In this document: positions 1 through 5,781 of the stretch, piece by piece
Layout: every line of letters starts with the position of its first letter
Position numbering within the stretch: the first letter of the stretch is position 1
Origin: a bacterium
Lineage (GTDB): Bacteria; JACRDZ01; JAQUKH01
Direction of reading: 5' to 3'
NCBI GenBank assembly: GCA_028719205.1
Contig: JAQUKH010000051.1
Span: 1 to 11,477 of the forward strand
Length of the DNA: 11,477 nucleotides
Translations under genes and position numbers: made by a program
The notes under the pieces: model-generated
What the model was told of the DNA's origin: nothing
Databases searched by the model: none
What the model saw: the letters and a program-made list of their open reading frames with translations, nothing else

Positions 1-2
1 CT

Positions 3-287
3 CTTGCGGTTGAAGGCGCGCAGCTTGCAGCTTCAGCAATTGATGCCAGATCCAAGATAGAAAATGAACGGCTTAAAAATCTGCTTTTAACTACATTTTC
101 TTATGAACTTAAAGTGCCGCTGAAATCACTTTCCCAAACCGCCTCAGAAATATTAGACCCCGAAAATATAGATAATAAATCAAAACGCGTCGAACTGGCT
201 GAAAAAATGCGCCGTGAGGCAGACCTTTTAAATACCCTCGTTGATGAATTATCAAAAATAATTGAAACTGAGAGTAAGATCGTATAA
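3..287 (+). CDS. C-terminal end of a KdpD-like sensor protein with a degenerate HisKA domain (5'-partial)
   Basis: The gene enters from the left edge; 94 residues are visible before TAA at 285-287. The stretch ending in ENERLKNLLLTTF, then SYELKVPL, then the helix RVELAEKMRREADLLNTLV and a final ETESKIV follows the dimerisation/phosphoacceptor (DHp) region of KdpD-type histidine kinases, where the H-box normally reads S-H-D/E-L-R/K-T-P-L. Here the phosphoacceptor His is Tyr (TAT at 102-104, one base from CAT). The protein stops where the DHp ends, and no HATPase_c domain follows in any frame before the next gene. As seen it cannot autophosphorylate in the usual way. It may be a sensor or dimerisation partner, or a decaying kinase; the N-terminal domains lie outside the window. 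The family match is good, the role unknown. The 36-base gap to the next gene suggests co-transcription. Confidence 0.75.
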   Translation, partial: LAVEGAQLAASAIDARSKIENERLKNLLLTTFSYELKVPLKSLSQTASEILDPENIDNKSKRVELAEKMRREADLLNTLVDELSKIIETESKIV

Positions 288-309
288 AACAGTTCAAACA
301 GTTTAATAA

Positions 310-315
310 AAGGAG
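310..315 (+). promoter_or_regulatory. Shine-Dalgarno AAGGAG for the YceI-family gene
   Basis: AAGGAG lies 8 bases before the GTG at 324. It decides for this GTG over the internal ATG at 360, which would remove the first 12 residues and lacks a comparable site. Confidence 0.75.
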
Positions 316-323
316 TTCTTATC

Positions 324-893
324 GTGCGAGAAGGTTTACATGAATTCGGCCCGGGGAATATGACTTTAAGTATATATACTTATAAGAGCGGTATTTTAAG
401 CACTTTAGGTTATGATTTATTCATTAAGGCCACGGATTTTAAGATGAGTATGGAAATAAAAGGGGAAAACGCAAAGGAAAATAAAATAGGCCTTGAAGTG
501 AACGCTGATTCATTAAAAGTAGCATCGTTAATGATGACTGAAAGCACAGATAATAATATTTTAACAGAAGGACATAAAAATGAGATCGATTCCAACATAA
601 AGGGCAGTAATGTATTAAATGTAAAAAAATATCCAAAAATAACTTTTATTTCAAAAAAAATTTTTGAAGAAGCAGACTGTTTTAAGGTAACGGGCGATCT
701 TACAATACGGGACAAAACAAAAGAAATAGAGATGGTCCTAAAAAAAGATATTGAGAAGCCTGATACAAAATTTTCAGGATCATTTGATCTTTATCAAACA
801 AAATTCGGGATACGCCCTTACTCCGCGATGTTTGGAACCTTGTGCGTAAAAGATAAAATAGAAATTAAATGGGAATTTGGAACACCTGCTTGA
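324..893 (+). CDS. YceI-family protein, apparently cytoplasmic
   Basis: 189 residues from a GTG start supported by AAGGAG. YceI proteins are lipocalin-like beta-barrels that bind isoprenoid or other hydrophobic ligands and are usually exported. Family signatures seen here are the N-terminal barrel strand with GILSTLGYDL (about residues 23-32), the DSLKVAS segment (about 62-68), VLNVKKYPKITFIS (about 97-110), GDLTIRDKTKEIEM (about 124-137) and the C-terminal FGIRPYSAMFGTL (about 161-173). No signal peptide or lipobox is present at the N-terminus, and upstream in-frame sequence adds none, so a cytoplasmic location is inferred. Family assignment is firm; ligand and role are not known. It lies 36 bases after the kinase-like gene and in the same frame. 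Its stop codon abuts the stop of the convergent gene. Confidence 0.88.
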   Translation: MREGLHEFGPGNMTLSIYTYKSGILSTLGYDLFIKATDFKMSMEIKGENAKENKIGLEVNADSLKVASLMMTESTDNNILTEGHKNEIDSNIKGSNVLNVKKYPKITFISKKIFEEADCFKVTGDLTIRDKTKEIEMVLKKDIEKPDTKFSGSFDLYQTKFGIRPYSAMFGTLCVKDKIEIKWEFGTPA

Positions 894-3005
894 TTAAAAT
901 CCGGGCTCTACGATCCTGAATCCGTTTCGGATCATACTCTTCTCTCCTGATGAATTTATAACCTTCATATTATATTGTCCGGGGATCAATTCACGGGGTA
1001 CATGTGTACTTATCGTATTTATATCGATGAAATTTATTGGTTCTGAATTTATCCCGATCCTTAACCTGTTTATAACTTCAATACCCGGTGCTCCATCCGC
1101 GACAAAAGCATAATTCCCGGAGATAAAGACTCCGGACGCAAAACCAAGGGTTTCCAGGCTGCCGGAAATAACCGGATCAGAAGGTATGGTAATATCCAGC
1201 ACCTGTAATCCTGCTTTCCCTGAGGCTATATATGCAAGATTATCATAAATAAAAATGTCGTAAGGAGTGGCGGGTAAATTTAATTTTGCTTCTAAAACAG
1301 GATTAAACGGGCTTTTAATATCTATAATTTCAATTCCTGAATTATTGACAGCCACATAAGCGTAATTTCCTGAAACGCATACTCCGCGAGCTTCGCCGCC
1401 TGTGAGAAAACTGCTTATTAATTTGGGTTTTTTGGGATCACTGATATCAATTATTTCAAGGCCCGATTTTCCATCGGCAACATAGGCGTATGCTTCAGAG
1501 ACATAAACATTGTACGATTGGCCTGAAGTTTCGACAGACGCGACTATCAGGGGATTATCCTGCTTGCTTATATCTGCTATCTGTAAACCTGCTCCGGAGT
1601 CAGCTATATAGGCATAATTTCCTGAAACATATATTCCCAAGGCCTGGTCAGGTGTATCTAAAATACCGGCCATTACCGGTTCAAGAGGATTATTTACATT
1701 AATTATTTGTAATCCGCTGCTTTTATCAGCCATATAAGCATAACCGTCTGAGACAAATACACGGTTAGCGGCGCCTGAAGTGATAATGCTTCCGGCGATA
1801 GATGGGATCGCGGGATCGGTTATATCAATTATTTGCAGGCCCGCGGTGTCTGTTGCCGAATAAGCATAATTGTCAGAAATACAAATATTTAAAGAGGGCC
1901 CGGTGGTAGCCGCGTTTCCAATAATCCCCTGATTTCCCGAATCAATTATATTTAGTATTTGTAATCCAAGCTTGCCTCCGGTAACATAAGCTTTATCCCC
2001 GGAAATAAATACAGACCTTCCTTCTTCAATAGCTTCTGATTTTCCGAATATTATTTCGGGGTGCGAGGGGGCGGTTATGCTTATTATTTGCAATCCGGAA
2101 TATTTATCAGCGATGTAGGCATAATTTCCTGATATATAAATTCCTAAAGCGTAACCCGGGGTTTTTACATTACCTTTTATGGACGGATGCGCGGGATCAG
2201 AAATATCTATTATCGCAAGGCCAAGTTTACCAGCGGCAACATAGGCGTAATTTCCGGAAACAAAAACATCATTTGTCCAGTCAGATAATTTTATACTGCC
2301 CGCTGAAACAGGATGGGAAGGATCAGTTATATCTATTATTTGTAAGCCCGCCCAGGCGTCAGCAACATAGGCATAATCTCCTGAAACATACACATCTAAA
2401 GCGTAACCGGGGGTATCAATAATTCCTGTTATTATCGGATGAACCGGATCAAGTATATCAACTATAACCAGTCCGGCATTTTTCACGGCGACAAAAGCGC
2501 GATTTGAAAAAATATCGACTGCCATAGCCTGCCCGGGAGTGTCAATATTTCCGATAATAAAAGGATTCGCCGGATCAAGTATATTTACTATCTGAAGTCC
2601 GCCGTCTTTAGCGGCAATGTAAGCATATTTGTTACTGGAGAGGCAAATGTTTTGCGCGGAACCGGGAATTTTTAAACTTCCTGTTATTTCTGCACTGACC
2701 GGATCCTTGATATTTAATATTTTTAATCCAAATTTTGTGTCCGCGACATAAGCATAATTGCCAGCAACGCGAACATAGTTAGCATCTCCATTTATATCGA
2801 CCGTACTTATTTTATTCGGTCCGCTGATCCCAAAATATACCCTGCAGGTCGAATCAAAATTTTCGCCGAAAATCGTGATATTTGCATTAGCCTGGCCGCT
2901 GTTAGGTGAAATTGCTTTTATTAAAGGCATAGCGGCACGAATGGTATTTACCGGGATTACTAAGGTCACAAACAGGATAATAATAGTAATTATTTTATTT
3001 GTCAT
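894..3005 (-). CDS. Secreted LVIVD-repeat beta-propeller protein with a split TIG/IPT domain
   Basis: 703 residues. An N-terminal signal peptide (hydrophobic residues about 5-20, probable cleavage near IRAA at 22-25) points to export. Residues about 27-59 (IKAISPNSG, ITIFGENF, VYFG) are the first half of a TIG/IPT immunoglobulin-like domain. Residues about 77-646 are 13 full repeats plus one partial repeat of about 42 residues, each reading like V-S-G-N-Y-A-Y-V-A-D...G-L-Q-I-I-D-I...D-P...P...G...T-P-G; these are LVIVD repeats, which form propeller blades. Residues about 655-698 (THVPRELIPGQYNMKV, then NGFRIVE) look like the missing second half of the TIG domain. Such proteins are usually surface or periplasmic binding scaffolds; no catalytic residues are seen and no specific function can be given. 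It follows the DedA-PAP2 gene by 30 bases, so it is probably the second gene of that operon. The ribosome site is weak (GGA about 10 bases before ATG). Confidence 0.88.
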   Translation of the reverse strand: MTNKIITIIILFVTLVIPVNTIRAAMPLIKAISPNSGQANANITIFGENFDSTCRVYFGISGPNKISTVDINGDANYVRVAGNYAYVADTKFGLKILNIKDPVSAEITGSLKIPGSAQNICLSSNKYAYIAAKDGGLQIVNILDPANPFIIGNIDTPGQAMAVDIFSNRAFVAVKNAGLVIVDILDPVHPIITGIIDTPGYALDVYVSGDYAYVADAWAGLQIIDITDPSHPVSAGSIKLSDWTNDVFVSGNYAYVAAGKLGLAIIDISDPAHPSIKGNVKTPGYALGIYISGNYAYIADKYSGLQIISITAPSHPEIIFGKSEAIEEGRSVFISGDKAYVTGGKLGLQILNIIDSGNQGIIGNAATTGPSLNICISDNYAYSATDTAGLQIIDITDPAIPSIAGSIITSGAANRVFVSDGYAYMADKSSGLQIINVNNPLEPVMAGILDTPDQALGIYVSGNYAYIADSGAGLQIADISKQDNPLIVASVETSGQSYNVYVSEAYAYVADGKSGLEIIDISDPKKPKLISSFLTGGEARGVCVSGNYAYVAVNNSGIEIIDIKSPFNPVLEAKLNLPATPYDIFIYDNLAYIASGKAGLQVLDITIPSDPVISGSLETLGFASGVFISGNYAFVADGAPGIEVINRLRIGINSEPINFIDINTISTHVPRELIPGQYNMKVINSSGEKSMIRNGFRIVEPGF
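1068..2777 (-). repeat. About 14 tandem ~126-bp coding repeats (LVIVD units)
   Basis: Within the preceding coding region, units of about 42 codons recur in tandem. They are recognisable at DNA level by repeated blocks such as GCATAATTTCC(T/G)GA and ATCTATTATTTG on the + strand. Units have diverged (for example the unit near residues 331-372 lacks the D-P step), so this is an old amplification rather than a recent identical tandem array. Confidence 0.85.
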
Positions 3006-3035
3006 AAATAAAAATCCATACAGGTTATTAAGTAT

Positions 3036-4316
3036 TCATACTTTCCTTAAAGAAATTATTGTTTTAAGTACAAGTATCATAAAAGTAAGCCAGAATATCC
3101 CTAAAGAAAATCCGGCGATAACATCGCTGAACCAATGGGCGTTAAGATATATTCTGCTGAATCCAACCAGGAGAAACAAAATAATATTGATACAAATAAA
3201 AAAATATTTAAGTATTTTTCTCTCTATATCGTCTTTGAATGAATACAATGAAAGTGAAAAAAAAATAATTCCCATTGTCGCGTGGCCGCTTGGAAAACTA
3301 TATCCGGAAATTGATACCAGGGTATTTTCAGGCCTTATCCTGTGAAAAACCAATTTGGTTAATAATTCAAATAATAATCCGCCGGACATACTGAATAATA
3401 AAAGCAGAGAGTAATATTGTTTTTTCCGGTAAACTAAAAATCCTAAAAAGATCACAGATAGAATGAAAAGATTTTCAGGGCTTAGGGTATTTGTGACAAA
3501 GATCATTATTTTATTAAGAAAAGGATTTCTTAGTAATGGCATTTTCGAGTTTATCCAAATATCCAGTTTTGTGACTGAATCTTTGCCAAAAACACCTTCG
3601 ATCATCTTTGAAAAAATATAAAGTGAAAACAGATTAAGGATCAGAGTGTATGTATGATATTTCGCGAAAATATGTTTTCGTTTATTCACAAATCTATATA
3701 AATATATGATCAGGATGCTTAAAACGATACCTATAAAAATATATTTGCCAAAATATCCTGAAATGACCTCATAACTTTTCCCGAAGAAATAACCTATTAT
3801 GACAAATGAAACCGCCCAGATAATTCCGCCGGTAATATTATATGTGAGAAATTTTAAAAATGGTACCTTGGTGAATCCCGCGACAAAAGGGGCGAAAGCT
3901 CTTGTTAATGAATTAAAACGCCCGATTATAAGGGTTTTACCCGTATGATCGTTCATTAATTGTTTTGTATTTTCGAGATGCTCTTTTTTAAAGAAAAAAT
4001 ATTTACCAAACTTTATGACAAAAGAATCACCGTATTTTACTCCCAAAAAATATCCGATCAGATCTCCCAAAATTGCCCCCGAGGATGAAACAAAAATAAG
4101 GGGAGCAATATCAATGACACCTGCTTTGACTAAAAATCCGCCAATGGCAACAAAAACCTGCCCGGGGATAAATAATCCAAAAATAGGCACCGCCTCCAGT
4201 ATAGAAGCGAGCAAGATGATCCAATATCCCCATGGATTTAAAACAGGGGCCGGTAAATTCAAAATTTTATCAATTAGCGACATTTTTAGATAGTGCCCGG
4301 AATTAGAGTTATACAC
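3036..4316 (-). CDS. DedA-family / PAP2 phosphatase fusion membrane protein
   Basis: 426 residues from GTG at 4316, or 415 from ATG at 4283. Neither start has a clear Shine-Dalgarno, and the ATG (MSLIDKIL) gives the more usual DedA N-terminus. Residues about 25-210 are a DedA/SNARE-associated domain with FIPGQ (49-53), GDLIGYFLG (84-92) and GRFNSLTRAFAPFVAG (132-147); DedA proteins are linked to undecaprenyl-phosphate and phospholipid translocation. Residues about 225-420 are a type 2 phosphatidic acid phosphatase with all three motifs intact: K-x6-RP (K321, R328, P329), PSGH (342-345) and SR-x5-H-x3-D (S387, R388, H394, D398). The protein is polytopic in the inner membrane. A lipid-phosphate or undecaprenyl-pyrophosphate phosphatase coupled to lipid flipping is likely, but the substrate is not determined by sequence. 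It is transcribed from the promoter at 4351-4379 and probably with the LVIVD gene. Confidence 0.9.
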   Translation of the reverse strand: MYNSNSGHYLKMSLIDKILNLPAPVLNPWGYWIILLASILEAVPIFGLFIPGQVFVAIGGFLVKAGVIDIAPLIFVSSSGAILGDLIGYFLGVKYGDSFVIKFGKYFFFKKEHLENTKQLMNDHTGKTLIIGRFNSLTRAFAPFVAGFTKVPFLKFLTYNITGGIIWAVSFVIIGYFFGKSYEVISGYFGKYIFIGIVLSILIIYLYRFVNKRKHIFAKYHTYTLILNLFSLYIFSKMIEGVFGKDSVTKLDIWINSKMPLLRNPFLNKIMIFVTNTLSPENLFILSVIFLGFLVYRKKQYYSLLLLFSMSGGLLFELLTKLVFHRIRPENTLVSISGYSFPSGHATMGIIFFSLSLYSFKDDIERKILKYFFICINIILFLLVGFSRIYLNAHWFSDVIAGFSLGIFWLTFMILVLKTIISLRKV

Positions 4317-4350
4317 GCAGTATTTTATTTATTACGAAATATCTTAATTA

Positions 4351-4379
4351 ATTCTATAGTTCTGTTTTTATAATGTCAA
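4351..4379 (-). promoter_or_regulatory. Sigma70-type promoter of the DedA-PAP2 / LVIVD operon
   Basis: Read on the - strand: TTGACA (4379-4374), a 17-base spacer and TAGAAT (4356-4351). This is a full -35 match and a 5-of-6 -10 match with ideal spacing. Expected start is near 4344, about 28 bases before the GTG and 61 before the ATG candidate. Confidence 0.75.
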
Positions 4380-4488
4380 GATAATTTAACTTATTTAGAG
4401 AATATTTTATTGTTTCGATTTTTTATTTGGAATGATTTTTAAAAATGCGTCAAAAAATAAGTTACCAAAAAAGGCGGTTTTTTACTTG

Positions 4489-4494
4489 TATAAT
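4489..4494 (+). promoter_or_regulatory. -10 box (TATAAT) of the amidotransferase-Fis operon
   Basis: A perfect TATAAT lies 7 bases before G4501, where the first leader hairpin begins, so the expected transcription start coincides with the 5' edge of the RNA structure. No convincing -35 hexamer is found at 16-18 bases; TTACCA at 4462-4467 is 21 bases away. The promoter may depend on an activator or be weak. Confidence 0.55.
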
Positions 4495-4500
4495 TAATTA

Positions 4501-4550
4501 GGCACAATGTGGTGCTGAATTAATCATATTTTGATGAACACAGGCGTTCA
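4501..4550 (+). promoter_or_regulatory. Putative ANTAR-type dual-hairpin antiterminator RNA
   Basis: Two hairpins are directly readable. P1: GGCAC (4501-4505), loop AATGTG (4506-4511), GTGCT (4512-4516), 5 pairs including one G-U. P2: TGAAC (4535-4539), loop ACAGGC (4540-4545), GTTCA (4546-4550), 5 Watson-Crick pairs. Both loops are six bases with A at position 1 and G at position 4, the conserved features of ANTAR-bound dual hairpins (EutV and NasR type). The 3' half of P2 (4543-4549) is also the 5' arm of the following terminator, so P2 and the terminator exclude each other, as expected for antitermination. An ANTAR regulator binding P1-P2 would permit transcription of the downstream genes. 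The structure is seen; the regulator is inferred. Confidence 0.7.
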
Positions 4551-4599
4551 AAAATAGCTTTAAGTTATTAAAAGGCTATTAATGGACGCCTTTTATTTT
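4543..4599 (+). terminator. Intrinsic terminator in the amidotransferase leader
   Basis: Outer stem GGCGTTCA (4543-4550) pairs with TGGACGCC (4583-4590). After a 2x2 internal loop, an inner stem of about nine pairs (AATAGCTTT, 4553-4561, with AAGGCTATT, 4572-4580) follows. Then comes the T-rich tract 4591-4599 (TTTTATTTT). It lies 23 bases before the coding start, so it acts as an attenuator of the downstream gene rather than ending an upstream one: the upstream gene runs the other way. Confidence 0.85.
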
Positions 4600-4622
4600 G
4601 CGGGTAAATCTTAAAAATTAAA

Positions 4623-5321
4623 ATGATCGCAATTATAAAACACATAGGATGTGAAGGTCCCGGGACTTTGGGAGAATTTTTAAAGACCGCGGGATTAACT
4701 GCAAAAATTATTGAATTGGGAAAAGGGGAACATTTACCGCCTGCGGATGAATGTGATGCTGTTGTTTTGCTTGGCGGGCCGATGAACGTTTATGAAGAGG
4801 ATAAATATCCTTTTTTAAAAGAAGAGGATGAATTTGTAAAAGAAATCATTAAAAAAGAAATTCCTTTTCTTGGTATTTGCCTGGGCGGCCAGATATTGGC
4901 AAAGGCTTTAAACGCAAAGATCAAAAAAGCGCCTGAAAAAGAAATAGGCTGGTATCCGGTGAATTTGAATTATGCCGCGTATGATGATCCTCTATTTAAA
5001 AATTTATATAATGAATTGATCGTTTTTCAGTGGCATGAGGACACATTTGAAATACCCGAAAAATGTATTTTACTGGCAGAGTCAAAAACCTGCAAAAATC
5101 AGGCATTCAAATATGGTAAAAATGCCTATGGTTTTCAGTTTCACATTGAAGTTACTCCTCAAATAATAGAGAAATGGGTAAATGAATACGCGGAAGATAG
5201 TGCCACAAATATTAATATTCTGAAGTTACGCAGGAATACACACAAAGAAAATAAAATATATATTAAACAAGCCAAACTCATTTATGTTAATTTTCTTAAA
5301 ATTATAGAAAACAGTAAATAG
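4623..5321 (+). CDS. Class I glutamine amidotransferase-like protein (GMP synthase-like GATase)
   Basis: 232 residues. The family hydrolyses glutamine through a Cys-His-Glu triad to deliver ammonia, or acts on gamma-glutamyl compounds. The nucleophile elbow GICLGGQ places Cys at 86, and FQFHIEVT supplies His174 and Glu176, so all three catalytic residues are present. LLGGPMNVYEED (49-60) is the oxyanion-side loop typical of the stand-alone GMP synthase-like group. The C-terminal tail of about 50 residues (Lys/Asn-rich) is less conserved. The acceptor substrate cannot be told from sequence. It is the first gene of a leader-controlled operon directly upstream of the glutamate synthase operon, which suggests a role in glutamine or nitrogen use. 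ATG 4623 has no clear Shine-Dalgarno. A Fis-type gene follows after 33 bases. Confidence 0.85.
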   Translation: MIAIIKHIGCEGPGTLGEFLKTAGLTAKIIELGKGEHLPPADECDAVVLLGGPMNVYEEDKYPFLKEEDEFVKEIIKKEIPFLGICLGGQILAKALNAKIKKAPEKEIGWYPVNLNYAAYDDPLFKNLYNELIVFQWHEDTFEIPEKCILLAESKTCKNQAFKYGKNAYGFQFHIEVTPQIIEKWVNEYAEDSATNINILKLRRNTHKENKIYIKQAKLIYVNFLKIIENSK

Positions 5322-5323
5322 CA

Positions 5324-5342
5324 GTGCCAATAAATAGGGCAC
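5324..5342 (+). other. Small hairpin between amidotransferase and Fis-type genes
   Basis: GTGCC (5324-5328) pairs with GGCAC (5338-5342) across a 9-base loop, just before the next start codon. No T-tract follows, so it is not an intrinsic terminator; it could affect mRNA processing or translation of the small gene. Its role is unknown. Confidence 0.35.
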
Positions 5343-5354
5343 AATCTGGTAAAT

Positions 5355-5729
5355 ATGATCACAATATTGATTTCTGAAAATGAAAAAAAGACAAAAAAAA
5401 TAATTAGTGAAATATTGTCTAAAGAAGGATATACCGGGTCTGATGTTTTGGGGCAGGAGAATGTTTTTAAGGTTGTTAATAGAGAAAAAATTAATAATTT
5501 AAGATCCTTAAAAGAAAATATTATTGAGTTTGATGATTCTTTTCTTAAGGAAAATAAAGGTAACTTATATAAAGTAGTTTTAGAGATTATAGAAAAACCT
5601 TTAATAGCACATGTTCTTAAGCATTCAGATGGTAATCAATTAAAAGCCGCAAGAATTTTAGGAATTAACCGTAACACAATGCGCGCAAAAATTAAAAAAT
5701 ATAATATAGACCCTGAGTCATACAAATAA
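5355..5729 (+). CDS. Small NtrC-derived protein: receiver stub plus Fis-type helix-turn-helix
   Basis: 124 residues. The C-terminal part (about 70-117: VVLEIIEKPLIAHVLKHSDG, then NQLKAARILGINRNTMRAKI) is a clear Fis/NtrC-type DNA-binding domain, with GNQ-AA-LGINRNT nearly as in NtrC. The N-terminus (about 1-27: ITILISENEKKTKKIISEIL, then SKEGY) resembles beta1-alpha1 of a response-regulator receiver, but the acidic pair is changed (V-D-D-E to S-E-N-E), and the rest of the receiver with the phosphorylatable Asp is absent, as is the sigma54-interacting AAA+ domain. It is therefore probably a stand-alone DNA-binding or architectural factor that cannot be phosphorylated or contact sigma54 in the NtrC manner. 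It may regulate neighbouring nitrogen genes, for instance gltB 195 bases downstream, but this is inference. The start ATG lacks a strong ribosome site; co-transcription with the amidotransferase is likely. Confidence 0.8.
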   Translation: MITILISENEKKTKKIISEILSKEGYTGSDVLGQENVFKVVNREKINNLRSLKENIIEFDDSFLKENKGNLYKVVLEIIEKPLIAHVLKHSDGNQLKAARILGINRNTMRAKIKKYNIDPESYK

Positions 5730-5749
5730 TATGCTTGTCTAAATATTTA

Positions 5750-5777
5750 TTGACAAAAATTATTTGTTTGCTATAAT
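5750..5777 (+). promoter_or_regulatory. Sigma70 promoter of gltBD
   Basis: Consensus TTGACA (5750-5755), a 16-base spacer and consensus TATAAT (5772-5777). Expected start is near 5783-5785, giving a leader of about 140 bases. The -10 sits in an inverted repeat (CTAT-AATT-ATAG, 5771-5782). The near-perfect boxes imply strong initiation, consistent with control being exerted after initiation at the terminators downstream. Confidence 0.85.
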
Positions 5778-5781
5778 TATA

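Larger units (their letters stand above)
4317..4622. other. Divergent intergenic region carrying two promoters and an RNA leader
   Basis: This 306-base AT-rich gap holds the leftward promoter of the DedA-PAP2 operon (4351-4379), a rightward -10 box (4489-4494) and the structured leader of the amidotransferase gene (4501-4599). Between about 4380 and 4460 I see no gene or structure. At 4467-4483 there is an AAAAAA-GGCGG-TTTTTT inverted repeat placed where the rightward -35 element would be. Confidence 0.7.

Noticed and set aside
920-932. ATCCG-TTT-CGGAT hairpin as terminator of the YceI gene
   Set aside because: It lies inside the opposing coding region and is not followed by a T-tract.
1068-2777. 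CRISPR-like or transposon-related tandem repeats
   Set aside because: Units are about 126 bases, diverged, in frame and encode propeller blades; there are no short identical repeats with unique spacers.
2875-3345. Rightward open frame of 156 codons across the LVIVD / DedA-PAP2 junction
   Set aside because: It is antisense to two well-supported genes and its translation has no family features.
4467-4483. A6-GGCGG-T6 as an intrinsic terminator
   Set aside because: There is no upstream + strand gene to end and the GC stem is missing; only A-T pairs would form.
4500-4517. Sigma54 (-24/-12) promoter from GGCAC...GTGC upstream of the amidotransferase gene
   Set aside because: The distance between GGCAC and the GC element is one base too long for the strict sigma54 spacing, and the bases are better explained as the P1 hairpin starting at the transcript 5' end.
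4501-4622. Metabolite-binding riboswitch (for example glutamine type)
   Set aside because: I could not find conserved cores of known glutamine riboswitches; the two hexaloop hairpins plus overlapping terminator fit the ANTAR model better.
5355-5729. The small regulator as the ANTAR protein that would bind the leaders
   Set aside because: Its C-terminus is clearly Fis/NtrC-type (GNQ-AA-LGINRNT), not the three-helix ANTAR domain.
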